From Fusarium oxysporum f. sp. lycopersici 4287 (Eukaryota > Ascomycota > Sordariomycetes > Hypocreales > Nectriaceae), in NCBI RefSeq assembly GCF_000149955.1, contig NC_030993.1:3677453-3741452 (forward strand): a stretch of DNA of 64,000 bases. The letters are read 5' to 3'. How positions within the stretch are numbered: position 1 is the stretch's first letter; every line of letters starts with the position of its first letter. The notes under the pieces are model-generated. The model was given only the letters and a program-made list of their open reading frames with translations, made no database searches and was not told where the DNA came from. The translations under genes were made by a program, and so were the position numbers. Of the stretch, positions 45,431 through 55,493 are shown in pieces.

Positions 45431-46633
45431 TGTGAGAGAGTGGCGAGGATATGAGTGAAGAAGGTGATTACTAGAGGTCAAAGACGAGGTTTATATCATG
45501 GTGATGGCACGATGAGGAGAATACCTGAGCATGGATCGCTCATCCATTGTTGCGAGTAATTAATTAACATGGTGAATCCTACGATGGGCACGAGCATGCT
45601 TGCTGTTACACTGAGGCTCTTGGCATGAAGTCAATCGTGTCGATAAGCGGCTAGATAAGATTCTTGGTACGGAGGACAAGGAATAAGCCACTCCGACTCT
45701 CCGGCGGCCGCGGGAGGAGCCGTACTAAACCCTGATTGAGACGAGGAGTGGAGTAGAAGCTCACGATGCTTCGCCGCAAAGGAACAGGAAATGTAGGAGA
45801 GAATGGTAATTTTAGATTGGGGTCCATTGTTTGTCCTCTCAGTTTCAATGATATTAATTGCATTGAATCGTGAATATGACTCCAGTGATGCCTGGGCTCC
45901 TCATGATGGCGACAGTATTTATTTATTGCTTGGCACTCAGGCAGCGCAGCGAGCTTCAAGTCGAGTAGAATTGCTTGAACAATTAAGTCCTCACCCTACG
46001 ATAAATGATGGTTCCAGGGCAAATTAGATCATGAGCCCAGCAGCCCATCGTAATATTCGCATAACCTAATCTCAGCATCGCGGCACAGCAATAGACGCTC
46101 AGCCCATTCTCGCCAAACCGCCCTATCAACGATCCCCCGACCCCAAAGATTATACTCCAAAATCGGCAGATGAAACGCCAGCGCAGATCCTTCATCTAGG
46201 AAACAAACCACTAACCACGTTGGGCGTGCAAAAACTCACGATCTCTGCCTTGGCATAAGCCGCAAAGACCTTTTTGCACAGCCCAACAGGGCCCGCGCCA
46301 AGGTTATAGCAAGTCGGCCGATTTCAAGGATACAAACAAGCATAAGTTCAGTTATCGGCAGTTATTGAAGCCTCGCGGGAAGACGTTTTCCGTGGCGTTG
46401 CGGGGCGGAGCTTGTTCTCGGGGTTGCAATGGGGGACTTGGCGTAATTTATTCGATTGGTCATTCGAAGGGAACTCTTTCAGCTCTCGCATTCTAGCCTA
46501 TGATATAGATGCTATGGAAATACGATCAAATCCTTCGTAATGCTTCCCTCTTCACAGTCCACTCCATCGAATACCTAGTAGTCTAGTATTTTCGCCCCCC
46601 AACCCTCTTTATCACCAGCGTTTCCCTGCGCAA
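45431..46633. other. Intergenic region
   Basis: About 1.2 kb without a supportable gene. Short frames at 45651-45959 and 45983-46211 show no motifs. Confidence 0.5.
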
Positions 46634-47641
46634 TTACTTCGCCGCCGGAGGCTCGGGCATTCGGTATCCAAATGACAGCAAGGTCTCTGGATCCTGCTTG
46701 CGAAGGTATTCCTCGAAACTATCCGTCTTGACAGGTTTACTCAACTGCTCTGGTGTGATAGCCCCTTCGACGCCCTCCACGTATCCATGCTCATCGAGGT
46801 AGGCTGCTCCGTCAAGCACCTCGTAAGGCAGACCAGTCTTCTTGTGCATCTCTTCCTCGGTCATTGACTGGAAGACAGCCTTCTGTCCTGTGACTCTGCT
46901 CCAGGTGTCCATAGCCTCAAGGATGTTCAAGTCGCTGTCGTAGGCGAGAAGCTTTGTTCCAGCGGGTTCATCCTCAACGAGGGCTCGGACGAACGATCCA
47001 GCTGAGCCCTCGATGTCGATGACAGGGAGCCTGAGGTTCTTGGATGCAGGGACTGCGAGGATATACTCGCCAGTCTCGGCATCCTTCTTGGGGTACAAGA
47101 AAGCGTTCGTAGCATAGGCAGCCATGTATACATAAGATGTCTTCTTAGCCAGTTCAGGCACTTCATTCTCAATGTACTTGACAGCCGCAGCTTTGGTCTC
47201 CCAATGATGACAGTGAGAGTACTTTCCCTTGGAAACATCCTTCATAGGGCCAAGAGCGGAGTAGATGTACTTCTCAAGTGTAGTTGTCTTGGAAGCAGCA
47301 TAAGCAGCGTTCTTGACATGCCGCTCCTCGGTATCATAACCGATTTGTTGAGCCATAGCTTGGCCTTTTCCTTGACTGAGAGCAGTCGTGTAAGGAGCCC
47401 AGAAGTCAGTGTTGACAAAGATAGCGTGAGCACCATCGAAAGCTTTGACGAGGGACTCTGGGTCGTTCATGTCTGCTTCGACGACCTCGGCACCGAGGTT
47501 TTGGAGAGCTTGGGCTTTGGCTGAGGTTGAGCTGCGGGTGAGGGCTTTGACATGCCAGTTGGGTAGGGAGATGAATGCTCTCACGACTGAGCCTCCTTGG
47601 GTGCCTGTGGCGCCGACGACTGCGATGGTCTTGGTAGACAT
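46634..47641 (-). CDS. NmrA-like NAD(P)-binding family protein
   Basis: Single exon, 335 residues. The Rossmann motif GATGTQGG lies at residues 10-17, and the adjoining VVRAFISLPNWHVKALTR and GAEVVEADMNDPESL segments match NmrA-like atypical SDRs. HCHHWETKAAAVKYIEN replaces the usual Tyr-x3-Lys active site, as in NmrA proteins, which sense NAD(P) redox state rather than catalyse. Fungal NmrA proteins regulate transcription factors, classically AreA, and act with bZIP proteins such as MeaB in nitrogen control. The divergent neighbour encodes a bZIP regulator 385 bases away, so a functional pair is plausible but inferred. Confidence 0.9.
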   Translation of the reverse strand: MSTKTIAVVGATGTQGGSVVRAFISLPNWHVKALTRSSTSAKAQALQNLGAEVVEADMNDPESLVKAFDGAHAIFVNTDFWAPYTTALSQGKGQAMAQQIGYDTEERHVKNAAYAASKTTTLEKYIYSALGPMKDVSKGKYSHCHHWETKAAAVKYIENEVPELAKKTSYVYMAAYATNAFLYPKKDAETGEYILAVPASKNLRLPVIDIEGSAGSFVRALVEDEPAGTKLLAYDSDLNILEAMDTWSRVTGQKAVFQSMTEEEMHKKTGLPYEVLDGAAYLDEHGYVEGVEGAITPEQLSKPVKTDSFEEYLRKQDPETLLSFGYRMPEPPAAK

Positions 47642-48026
47642 GATAAGAGTATATGGTGACTAAGATGGTGTTGAGTTGGTCAATGATGAAGTGATGGAGA
47701 TGGCTGTGAGGTGCATTCTGCTGGGATATTTATAATAAGATACATTGCGGCGTTAATTTTGACTTCTGTATTTCCTCCTTCCGTATTAATTATTGCCTTT
47801 GTATTGACTCTAGCCTCAATCGCTGGGTGGAGCCAGAGACCGTAAGCCGCTGTCGCTTACTGGCGTAGCAGCTTTTGATTGGCTCAAAAACCGTAAGCCA
47901 ATTCGCCCCCCACGGACTTCGGACTTAGCATGATATCACTTCCGCCAAACAACCAATATTTCGAATCTGACATGCTCCAATGAGAGAATTAAACCGAACC
48001 ACGTCCAATCAATCCATCTTCAAGCC
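47642..48026. promoter_or_regulatory. Divergent NmrA/bZIP promoter region with paired GTAAGC motifs
   Basis: 385 bases between start codons. ACCGTAAGCC occurs twice in direct orientation at 47839-47848 and 47890-47899, 51 bases apart. The first copy also forms a perfect inverted repeat GTAAGC (47842-47847) / GCTTAC (47855-47860). The half-site GTAA/TTAC is typical of fungal bZIP recognition sequences, so autoregulation by the adjacent bZIP protein is a testable inference. Confidence 0.45.
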
Positions 48027-49072
48027 ATGCGCGATACAGTGAAAGACGGTTCGGCCAATAGAGATGACGCAGTCTCTCGAAAGCGGACGAGTAGCAAGGA
48101 TGATAACGCTCCACCAGCCAAGCGTCGCGTTCTGACTACGGCGCGGAGAGAGCAGAATCGCCAGGCGCAGAAAGCATATAGTATGTCACGCCCCATTTGT
48201 CTCATAGGAATTACTAACAAGACCTTGCAGGAGAGCGACAAAAACAAGAGAGGATACGACTGAAGCAGGAGAAGGCTCAAGCGCAAGCTAGTTGCGGACA
48301 GCGCCTGAGACCTCTTCTAAAACGAGAAGAACTCTCATCGAGAGACTCTTCTGGGCAGCAGAGGTCAATGAGGGAGATAACTTTATGCGATGAGGACTTT
48401 CTGGAGACTGTCGACACTTCTGTCAGCACGCCATCATCTCAGAACAACTCTGTCAAAAAGCTTGAGCCGAACTTTCCAGACCTTTACATGAACATGCTTC
48501 AATTCTCACCAGCAGCCATCTTCACATCATGCCTCACCAATGCAGTCTCTCTCGGTCTAGACCCTTCCGTCATCGCAAACTGCGGCGTAGAACACATCTC
48601 ACCATTCTATCAACCCAACCTCTCAATTACCCTTGATCACGCAACCCTCATACAAGCAGGCTCAAACATCCTCTCAACATTTAACAACACCAGTATCCCC
48701 GTTCACCTCCGCCCAACAATGGCGCAAATCCTCATCCCGCACCACACAAGCCTTGATCTAATCCCTCTTCCCTTTCTCCGCGAGCGAGCAATCATGCTAT
48801 CAGCAGCAATGCCCCATGTCTTTAACAACTGGGAACTTAAGCTAGATATATACGAGCGAGGAGGTTTGACGATATGGCGACTGAAGCATGAGAAGGGTGA
48901 GAGTATGAGGGATACCTATCCGCCCTGGGATATGAAGAGCTGGGAAGCTGCACCGTGGTTCTTGAAGAAGTGGTGCATGCTTATGGGGAGGGAGTATGAT
49001 AAAATGCATAATCAGAGCATTGGATGGCAGGTTGTCAGGGACATGATAAGTTTGAGGGATATACAGCGATAG
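48027..49072 (+). CDS. bZIP transcription factor with DUF3425 domain
   Basis: Exon 48027-48180, intron 48181-48230 (gtatgt, actaac branch, ttgcag), exon 48231-49072; 331 residues. The basic region at about residues 30-60 (RREQNRQAQKAYRERQ) spans the intron and has the N-x2-A-Q-x-A-Y-x-x-R core of AP-1/Yap-like factors; the leucine zipper is short and poorly formed. Residues about 140-325 are the fungal DUF3425 domain (FPDLYMNMLQFSP..., ILIPHHTSLDLIPLPFLRER..., WDMKSWEAAPWFLKKW). Such proteins are fungal regulators of stress or secondary metabolism. It is divergent from the NmrA-like gene and convergent with the broken SDR gene. Confidence 0.92.
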
Positions 49073-49199
49073 ACAACTAGTTAATCTTAGAACGTTTGTC
49101 TCCAAGCATATAAGACTGTGTATTGTTTATTACAGATTGTGAAATATGTAGTAAAAGAAATGAATGCTATGAATAAAACACAGCATAGAAAAATATTTA

Positions 49200-50135
49200 C
49201 TACAGAACCGTGGCCAACTCACTCTCAGTCCATTCCCAGAGCTTCTCCGCCAACTTATCATCTCTACCCTCCTCAGTCGCCAGGCCATGCTTCCCAACCG
49301 GCTCATAGTACTCTCCACTAACAACACCCTTTGCAACCGACGCCCAAAGCTGATTCCTAACGCCCTTTGTCACAGGCGTGATCAACATACATCTCACCAC
49401 TGCATACAAGTACCAAACCATCCCCGTCGCCTTCACTAACAACTCCGTGTTCACCAGACCAGGATCGATAGCAGACACTGTGAAGTGCGGAAACTTCTTG
49501 GCCAGCTGGCGCGCCCAGAGGATGTTGGCAAGCTTGCTCTGGTAGTAGCACTGATAAAGACCAACTGACTCGCCGTCAGTCTTGAGGGTATCATAGTTGA
49601 TGCCGCCTTTGTTCAGATAGACGTGTCCATGGGATGCAAGACAAACAACTCTCACGTCTGAACCGGGTATACGCGTTGTCTTGTTGAGCAACGGGATAAG
49701 TAGTTTCGTGAGGAGCGCATGGCCCATGTGATTCGTGCCAAACTGGATCTCATAACCGTCTGCAGTACGACCAAGAGCGACAAACATGATGCCTGCGTTG
49801 AGCATCAAGATGTCGAGCCTTTCACATTCTGAGAGCACGATCCGCGCTGCTTCTTTGACAGAGGCAAACGAGCCAAGATCAAGATGGAGGAGTCTGATTG
49901 AAGCGGATGGGACATGGTGCTTGATATATTGGGCTGCGAGCTATGATTTTTGCAGGTTTCGACCGCAGAGATAAATGCGCTGGGGATTGTGGTGTGCGAA
50001 TTGGAGGACGGATTCTTTGCCTAGACCGGCGGTGGCACCTGTGACGAGAATGACCTTTCCTTCTAGAGAGGGCATGTATTTTGGGTTGAAGTCTTGTTCT
50101 TTAGTCCAGAACATTGTGTTAGGAATAGTAGGCAA
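49200..50135 (-). pseudogene. Short-chain dehydrogenase/reductase interrupted by one in-frame TAG
   Basis: A single frame from 50135 to 49200 encodes a complete classical SDR of about 311 codons except for one TAG at 49943-49941 (codon 65), just after the GRNLQKS segment. Cofactor motif VTGATAGLG (TGxxxGxG), the LDILMLNAGIM strand and the catalytic YYQSK (Tyr-x3-Lys) are all intact, and both sides of the stop align naturally with the family. No intron of workable size removes the stop. CAG to TAG is a simple explanation. The protein would be a retinol-dehydrogenase/WW-oxidoreductase-like enzyme acting on an unknown substrate. Otherwise undamaged, it is a very recent pseudogene, a readthrough gene or a sequence error. 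Confidence 0.8.
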
Positions 50136-50660
50136 GCAGGGGAGTGATGGGAAGAATGAAAGCGACGGACAACTTGGACTGAAGGTAGTTGCTAATCAAG
50201 CTCAAGCCTAGATACAGCAGAGGATGCTGTACCTATTTATAAAGACCTCGCCATATTACAGATCCATATTAACACGCATTTCTAGCTTTAATATGTAGAA
50301 GAAGCCACCAAGAGGCCAGGAAAGCAAAGTCTACTCCCGTATTGGAAAAAGGTACGGTCTTGGCGCGGCAGTCGATCTATTAATACTTGTCAGGAACAGA
50401 CTGAACTGAATTGCCGACTGCCAGTCTGACGCTAAAGGAGACTAAGCCACATTTGCTACTGAACAGGCCCAATCACGATTAAGAACGATCCTCTAAACCC
50501 TTTTTGGCAAATAGTACGGAAGAACTCCGGGCAACTCTATACCTAGAAGTGCTTACTCTCAACATGGATCGAGACCGAATAACTTCAGAAATAGAGCATG
50601 TGATTAGTAAAACCGCCTGCCATAGAGGACATTCCGCTTGACGACCCAGTTTTATACAAT
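50136..50660. other. Intergenic region
   Basis: Divergent spacer between the broken SDR and the regulator-like gene; nothing recognisable. Confidence 0.4.
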
Positions 50661-52175
50661 ATGGCCATCTTCGTGGTTACCACGTCATCTGGTAAGCCCG
50701 ACAAGGGCACAATGAGAAAGATCCGCAGCCATGCGATGCGTGGAAGGAATACACGCGCAGACAGACTAGCTCGGGCTCAAGAGCGGATGAATCCCGATAA
50801 AAGCCTGGTGCATACTATGGAGACTGATAGGAGTGCATCTTCCATATCAATACCATGTACCGATTCAACAGCAGAACCATGTAATGGCCAGAAACCTGAC
50901 AAGCATAATCTGTCAACAATGAGTATCCCACGAAAGCTAGCACCAGAGCTTTTGTTACAGCGATCAGAAGTCGAGCTAAAACCGTATATGCTAGAGTTAA
51001 TGTATCAAGGTATTATTACAAATTCTATGTCAACGAACCAGAAACTGATCCAGCACTTTCCCCCAGCTTTCACAACGCCAAAACCCTGTCGATACGCCAT
51101 AGACATGAAAGTCGCCCATGAATCAGAGTCTCACATCTTCAGCCTCAGCGACATGCACACGCACGAAGTATCTCTCCACTCCATCCTCTTCACAGCATCA
51201 GCATTTAGAGAAGTCTGCCAAGGAGTCGAGTTCAGTATACTAACGAGATATCATCTTGGCGAGACACTACGCTGTATACAACAGAGTCTTCAAGACAAAA
51301 GCACCGCAACGACCATGGCGACGGTGGGAGCTATCGTTAACTTGGCGTCGGCGGCGTCTAGTTTTGGAGATGTTGAAACTGCAAGGAAACATATGGATGG
51401 GATATGTCGCATTTTTGAACTCCGTGGGGGGATATCGCCTCTTGGAACTGCAGCGTTGGCGGAGATGAAGTGTCAAAGGTACTTGCTTCCTCTATTACCA
51501 ATTTATATGACTGATCTGTACAGGATAGAGATTTGCCTATCAATGGCAGAAGGTCGAAAGCCCCGCCTTCTTCCTAATATTCAATCTTGGGATTCACTTA
51601 TGCCAAAGTCTTCAATCCATCTCGCTCCGGAGTCCACGTTCCTGGACTCTCGAAACCTTACATCAGATAGGCGTTTACTTTCCATATGGGCCGATCTGCA
51701 ACACTACAGCAGATTAGCTAGTGAAAGCGCGCCCATTCCACCAGAACTCTTCCTCTCCATAAGCACAACTATTCCAAACAGGTTGCTCCGTCTTTCCTAC
51801 AACGCCCGATCGACTTGCGAGCTTCTGAGGCTGTGTATGCTCATGTATATCAAGAGCATCCTGTTTAGTCTTCCCGGGGTAGGGAAGAGAATGTCCTACC
51901 TGTCGACTAATCTGGAGATGGCACTTCAGACGTTTGTACCCTGCCGTCGAGAGCACTCGACCTTCTTGCTCTGGGCGCTGTTAATTGCTGGGGGCTGTAT
52001 TTTTGAGGACTTTGGCCGAACGTGGCATCGGCAGGCTATTCGCGAGACATGTGACGTTCTTGGTGTTAGTGGCTGGATACAATGTAGGGAAATGTTAAGC
52101 AGCGTGCTGTGGATTGGTGATTTACACAATTCGCTGACACAGGACGGGTTTGTAAAGGTGTTTGGGGCTACATAA
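50661..52175 (+). CDS. Fungal transcription-factor-like protein without a recognisable DNA-binding domain
   Basis: The frame is open for 504 codons. A 45-base segment at 51479-51523 (gtactt...gtacag) has intron ends; its removal gives 489 residues and a better local sequence (CQR joined to IEICLSMAEGRKPR). The N-terminus begins with a short strand and a basic segment (MRKIRSHAMRGRN) like the conserved head of a large fungal group related to Zn2Cys6 regulators, but there is no Cys6 cluster or other DNA-binding motif. The middle (about 150-460) is helical with the pattern of the fungal regulator middle homology region. It could act as a modulator by protein contacts. Since the intron length is a multiple of three, both isoforms could be made. 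Confidence 0.75.
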   Translation: MAIFVVTTSSGKPDKGTMRKIRSHAMRGRNTRADRLARAQERMNPDKSLVHTMETDRSASSISIPCTDSTAEPCNGQKPDKHNLSTMSIPRKLAPELLLQRSEVELKPYMLELMYQGIITNSMSTNQKLIQHFPPAFTTPKPCRYAIDMKVAHESESHIFSLSDMHTHEVSLHSILFTASAFREVCQGVEFSILTRYHLGETLRCIQQSLQDKSTATTMATVGAIVNLASAASSFGDVETARKHMDGICRIFELRGGISPLGTAALAEMKCQRYLLPLLPIYMTDLYRIEICLSMAEGRKPRLLPNIQSWDSLMPKSSIHLAPESTFLDSRNLTSDRRLLSIWADLQHYSRLASESAPIPPELFLSISTTIPNRLLRLSYNARSTCELLRLCMLMYIKSILFSLPGVGKRMSYLSTNLEMALQTFVPCRREHSTFLLWALLIAGGCIFEDFGRTWHRQAIRETCDVLGVSGWIQCREMLSSVLWIGDLHNSLTQDGFVKVFGAT

Positions 52176-52507
52176 ACGACACTGGTCACGGACTAAACTG
52201 CAATATTTACTGTAGCAGCTCTGTTCTAATTGACATGAATGCGGTACAATAACTTTAAAATCACTTGAATCGCCGTCATATTAACTAGAATAAGATGTAG
52301 GAGATTTTAGCCTGAGGCTTCAGAGTGCTTGATCTGCTTACGTGAGACCACTGATAGGATCGCTGACATTTAGTGCTGACGCGCAAAGCCAACGGCGTTA
52401 CTGTCTCATCTCCGCCATTCTCCTTCGAGTAATTTTTATCTCCTACCAGAATTCTATTAAACCGACACAAAATCCTCAACTTCTCTCTATCAAACAAGCA
52501 TCTCATC
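52176..52507. other. Intergenic region
   Basis: 332 bases of spacer and promoter; nothing recognisable. Confidence 0.4.
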
Positions 52508-52882
52508 ATGTCCTTCATCTATCTCAACCGCGCAACACACGTCGTGTCTCTCATCCCCGCCCTCTTCGGCATCAATCTCCTCACGCGCCCTGAAGCAACT
52601 CTCCAATCCTTCCAGTACCCAATTCCCACAGACCCTGAGGCGCGAAAACTCGTCCGTGGAATTACGCGAATTTACGGATGTCGAAATCTCGTCATTAGCT
52701 TTTTGTTCTTCAACATCAGCCTTACTGGGGATAGGAAGCTAATGAGCCTGGGGTATCTTGGGGCGCTGGCCATGTGCGTTACTGATGGGCTTGTCGCGAG
52801 GAATGTAGTTGGACATGGGGAGTGGCAGCATTGGTCTTTTGCGCCGCTTTGTATTGGGTTGTTGATTGGGCTGAACTGGTGA
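52508..52882 (+). CDS. DUF4267-like small membrane protein
   Basis: Single exon, 124 residues, with four hydrophobic segments: THVVSLIPALFGINLL, the NLVISFLFFNISL block, LGYLGALAMCVTDGLVA and FAPLCIGLLIGLNW. The RGITRIYGCRNL segment between TM1 and TM2 is characteristic of fungal DUF4267 proteins. Their function is unknown, though they often sit near secondary-metabolism or stress genes. Confidence 0.82.
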   Translation: MSFIYLNRATHVVSLIPALFGINLLTRPEATLQSFQYPIPTDPEARKLVRGITRIYGCRNLVISFLFFNISLTGDRKLMSLGYLGALAMCVTDGLVARNVVGHGEWQHWSFAPLCIGLLIGLNW

Positions 52883-53292
52883 ACGTAACTGAGTCTGCGA
52901 TGAGTTTTCTGAATTACTCGAGTTACATGTATGGCTATTGGCTCCGAGTCGCGGCAAAATGGTTTAGAACATTTACATGTTACCAAGAACAATCCATGTC
53001 TTTGTTACGTACCTCATTCATTTGTTTTACAAACAAGCATACACTTATGAAATGCAAAATGATGTTCTACTGGCTTCTTATAAGTGCATGCAATAAGATT
53101 AATTTGGGCTTCCAACGCTGTAAGTAACTAGACACTATAGCCCTTCCTTATGGATGTTGGTCAATAGATCTATTGCTGCAAATTCCTCCTTCTTCTTTCC
53201 AGTCAAAGTCCTAGCCTGATCCATGCCCTATACTTATGCTGTCTTACCTACCACGTCATAACAAACACAGAATCGTGAGAAAGAGCATGCTC
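52883..53292. other. Intergenic region
   Basis: About 410 bases between convergent genes; nothing recognisable. A short frame continuing through 53127 has no support. Confidence 0.4.
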
Positions 53293-53940
53293 CTAAGCCT
53301 CTGCTTTGATCACTTCCTCGACTCCCTGCTCGAAGTCAGTAAGAGGGCGAAGACCAGCAAGGAAATCACTCACTTCACCCCGATACCTTCTCAAAGCATC
53401 CTTATCGTCAGTACTAACCGTGATCAAGTTCCCCATGATCTTAGCTAGCCCCCTAACGTCAGCCACTTCTCCATCTGAAAGATTCCACATCCAGTTTGCA
53501 ACAATCTTGTCGAGGAAGAAAGTCAAAGCACTCTCGTCCTCCCACTCAAGAGGCCAATCCTTCTCACCTTGCTCTTTTTTATACAAATTCGCCATTATAA
53601 TTAGAAAGCTGAAGGAATGCTTGACTGCTTCCCAGTTGCCGTAAAAGTCTTTGCAGTAGTCTGATTCCTTATAGAAACTATAATGCTTTCTGAGGTATTG
53701 TCGTGCACGAAGGGCTTTGAACTGGCTTGAGGGATATTCATCTTCAAAGACAGATTCGACAGCGTCGGAAAAGACATCATCTTGATCCTCTGATATCTCC
53801 AGTGCGATCTTGGGGCTGTCGGGTTTGCTGGAGCCGCACTTGCAGGGCGACTCTACAAGAGGTGATTGACTTTGAAGTGAAGGGGTAGGGCTGCTGTGAC
53901 CAGCGTCGGAGCCGGAGACTGAGGTAGTGGAGGAAGGCAT
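53293..53940 (-). CDS. Hypothetical protein, 215 residues
   Basis: Start chosen at 53940 (MPSSTTSVSG); an in-frame ATG at 54075 would add a 45-residue extension made mostly of Ser/His/Pro/Leu that looks like translated leader. The N-terminal 60 residues are Ser/Pro-rich with a CKCG motif. The remainder is helical and acidic, rich in aromatic residues (YLRKHYSFYKESDYCKDFYGNWE), with no signal peptide or membrane segment. I do not recognise the family. Confidence 0.65.
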   Translation of the reverse strand: MPSSTTSVSGSDAGHSSPTPSLQSQSPLVESPCKCGSSKPDSPKIALEISEDQDDVFSDAVESVFEDEYPSSQFKALRARQYLRKHYSFYKESDYCKDFYGNWEAVKHSFSFLIIMANLYKKEQGEKDWPLEWEDESALTFFLDKIVANWMWNLSDGEVADVRGLAKIMGNLITVSTDDKDALRRYRGEVSDFLAGLRPLTDFEQGVEEVIKAEA

Positions 53941-54469
53941 TTTGAGTGATGGATGTGATGGAAGTTGTATGTATAGTGAGAGTAGGCTGTGGTTTGAGAT
54001 GGTGCAGAGTGTTGTTGGTGAGATGTGATGTGATAGTGTAGGAAAGGATAATTCACGGCGGGCAGGACAAAGCATTTATACCAGATGGGTTGAAAGAACC
54101 AGTTTGAACACTTATTGAGAAATAGATTCGTTCAATTTCACCAATCCTATGTGCCGCCTGAACTTCTTGTTTGGTTAACCAATGTTCTTTTGACGTTTCG
54201 AGGCAAATGATCTATTGAATTAAATCAAAGTTGGCAGCATCTAGTTGCGACTAAACGTTTTCGTTTACCCCATAAACAAAGAGAACAGAATCCGGGTCCA
54301 TCGGCTTATCTCTCGTATTAATAATGAACAGCTAAGCCTGAGCTGTTGCGCATAAACATATGGCTGTTTAGTGGTTCCCAAAGAGGAAGTGAATAATGCT
54401 TAGGGTAAGCTAAGACCACGCTAGCGGCTATGAGACACTGTACGAACCCGAACACCCAATAATAGAATT
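53941..54469. other. Intergenic region
   Basis: Promoter of the hypothetical gene and upstream flank of the tRNA; no gene seen. Confidence 0.4.
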
Positions 54470-54553
54470 TCCCCTGTGGCTTAGTTGGCTAAAGCGTCCG
54501 ACTGTTATTCATAGACAATCGGGAGATCGGAAGTTCGAGCCTTCCCGGGGGAG
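54470..54553 (+). tRNA. tRNA-Asn (anticodon GTT) with a 10-nt intron
   Basis: Folds by eye into a full cloverleaf. Acceptor TCCCCTG (54470-54476) pairs with CGGGGGA (54546-54552). D stem is GCTT/AAGC with the AGTTGGCTA loop. Anticodon stem is TCCGA/TCGGG. T stem is GGAAG/CTTCC with loop TTCGAGC. The anticodon GTT is at 54504-54506. An intron TTCATAGACA (54508-54517) sits at the canonical position one base 3' of the anticodon. The discriminator base is G (54553), as expected for Asn. No CCA is encoded, as usual in eukaryotes. Confidence 0.93.
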
Positions 54554-54564
54554 AATTGGTACTA

Positions 54565-54576
54565 TTTTCTCTTTTT
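54565..54576 (+). terminator. RNA polymerase III terminator of tRNA-Asn
   Basis: TTTT at 54565-54568 and TTTTT at 54572-54576, starting 12 bases after the mature 3' end, the standard Pol III termination signal. Confidence 0.8.
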
Positions 54577-55493
54577 GCTTTCTTAGCCATTGCTTTTACC
54601 CTCTAATTCTTAATATTTTTATTACCATACAGTTCATAAAGTATAGGGCTAGGTTTAGTTGTAACTAATTAGCAACTTAGCCGGAGCCCAACTGATTCAA
54701 GTCTAAACTTGAGTAAGATAACCCAATTTATTAGACGATTCCTCTTTAGTCGCCTCTTAGTAGTACCTAGGGTAGCCGGGTTTATACCCTGGTGGGCCTT
54801 TTGGGTAAGGGCAGCTTTGCCATTAATGATCTGGACGTAGTTATCCTTAAGGTTAAGGGTCTTTGCACTGTTTATAGACATGATTAACAACAAAAGGGAT
54901 ACACTTGAAGCTGATTATAATTGTCTAGAGAGGAAGGAGACAAGAGGATCATCTTTGTGCTTTTTAGCTCTTTTATATAAATTCATACCTGACTATCGGG
55001 TGAAAGTCCCCGCACCCTGCTCAACAGCAAGTTGTTACGCAGACGAATCAAGAATGAGGTGTCACTGAAAAGGCTTCGGAAACTAAAGCGACAAGTCCCG
55101 AATTTGATCAGGCATGACGCCTTTCTGCAGACTAATGTGCGACTCGTCCACTAACAAGTCGATTTGAAATAATTTCTTAACAAAAACCGAAACCCTCGGA
55201 CTGAGAGACGCGGGTATCGAAGCCGCCTTCACTCAAGTGCGCTCAGCGGCTTTTCTCCAAAGGGGACTGATAGCTTTCATCAGATCGAATTTGCTAGTAG
55301 ACGTGTTTAATTCGATGTCATCCTTGTAGCGACCATATGATATTACTTCGACTTGCAAGAAAATGCCCAGCTGTTCAAAATCACTTTTAGCCATGGATGG
55401 ATTTATCACGAATGCAGAGCTGGTTATAACCAACAAAGGTACACAGGTGGCTAGGCGCTAGATCGACCTATAGAAACATCAATCGACGACATA
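54577..55493. other. Intergenic region, possibly repeat debris
   Basis: About 0.9 kb next to a tRNA gene, a frequent retroelement insertion site. Short frames on the minus strand (54893-54669 and 55436-55233) have plausible amino-acid mixes but no motif I can name. No terminal repeats were recognised. Confidence 0.35.
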
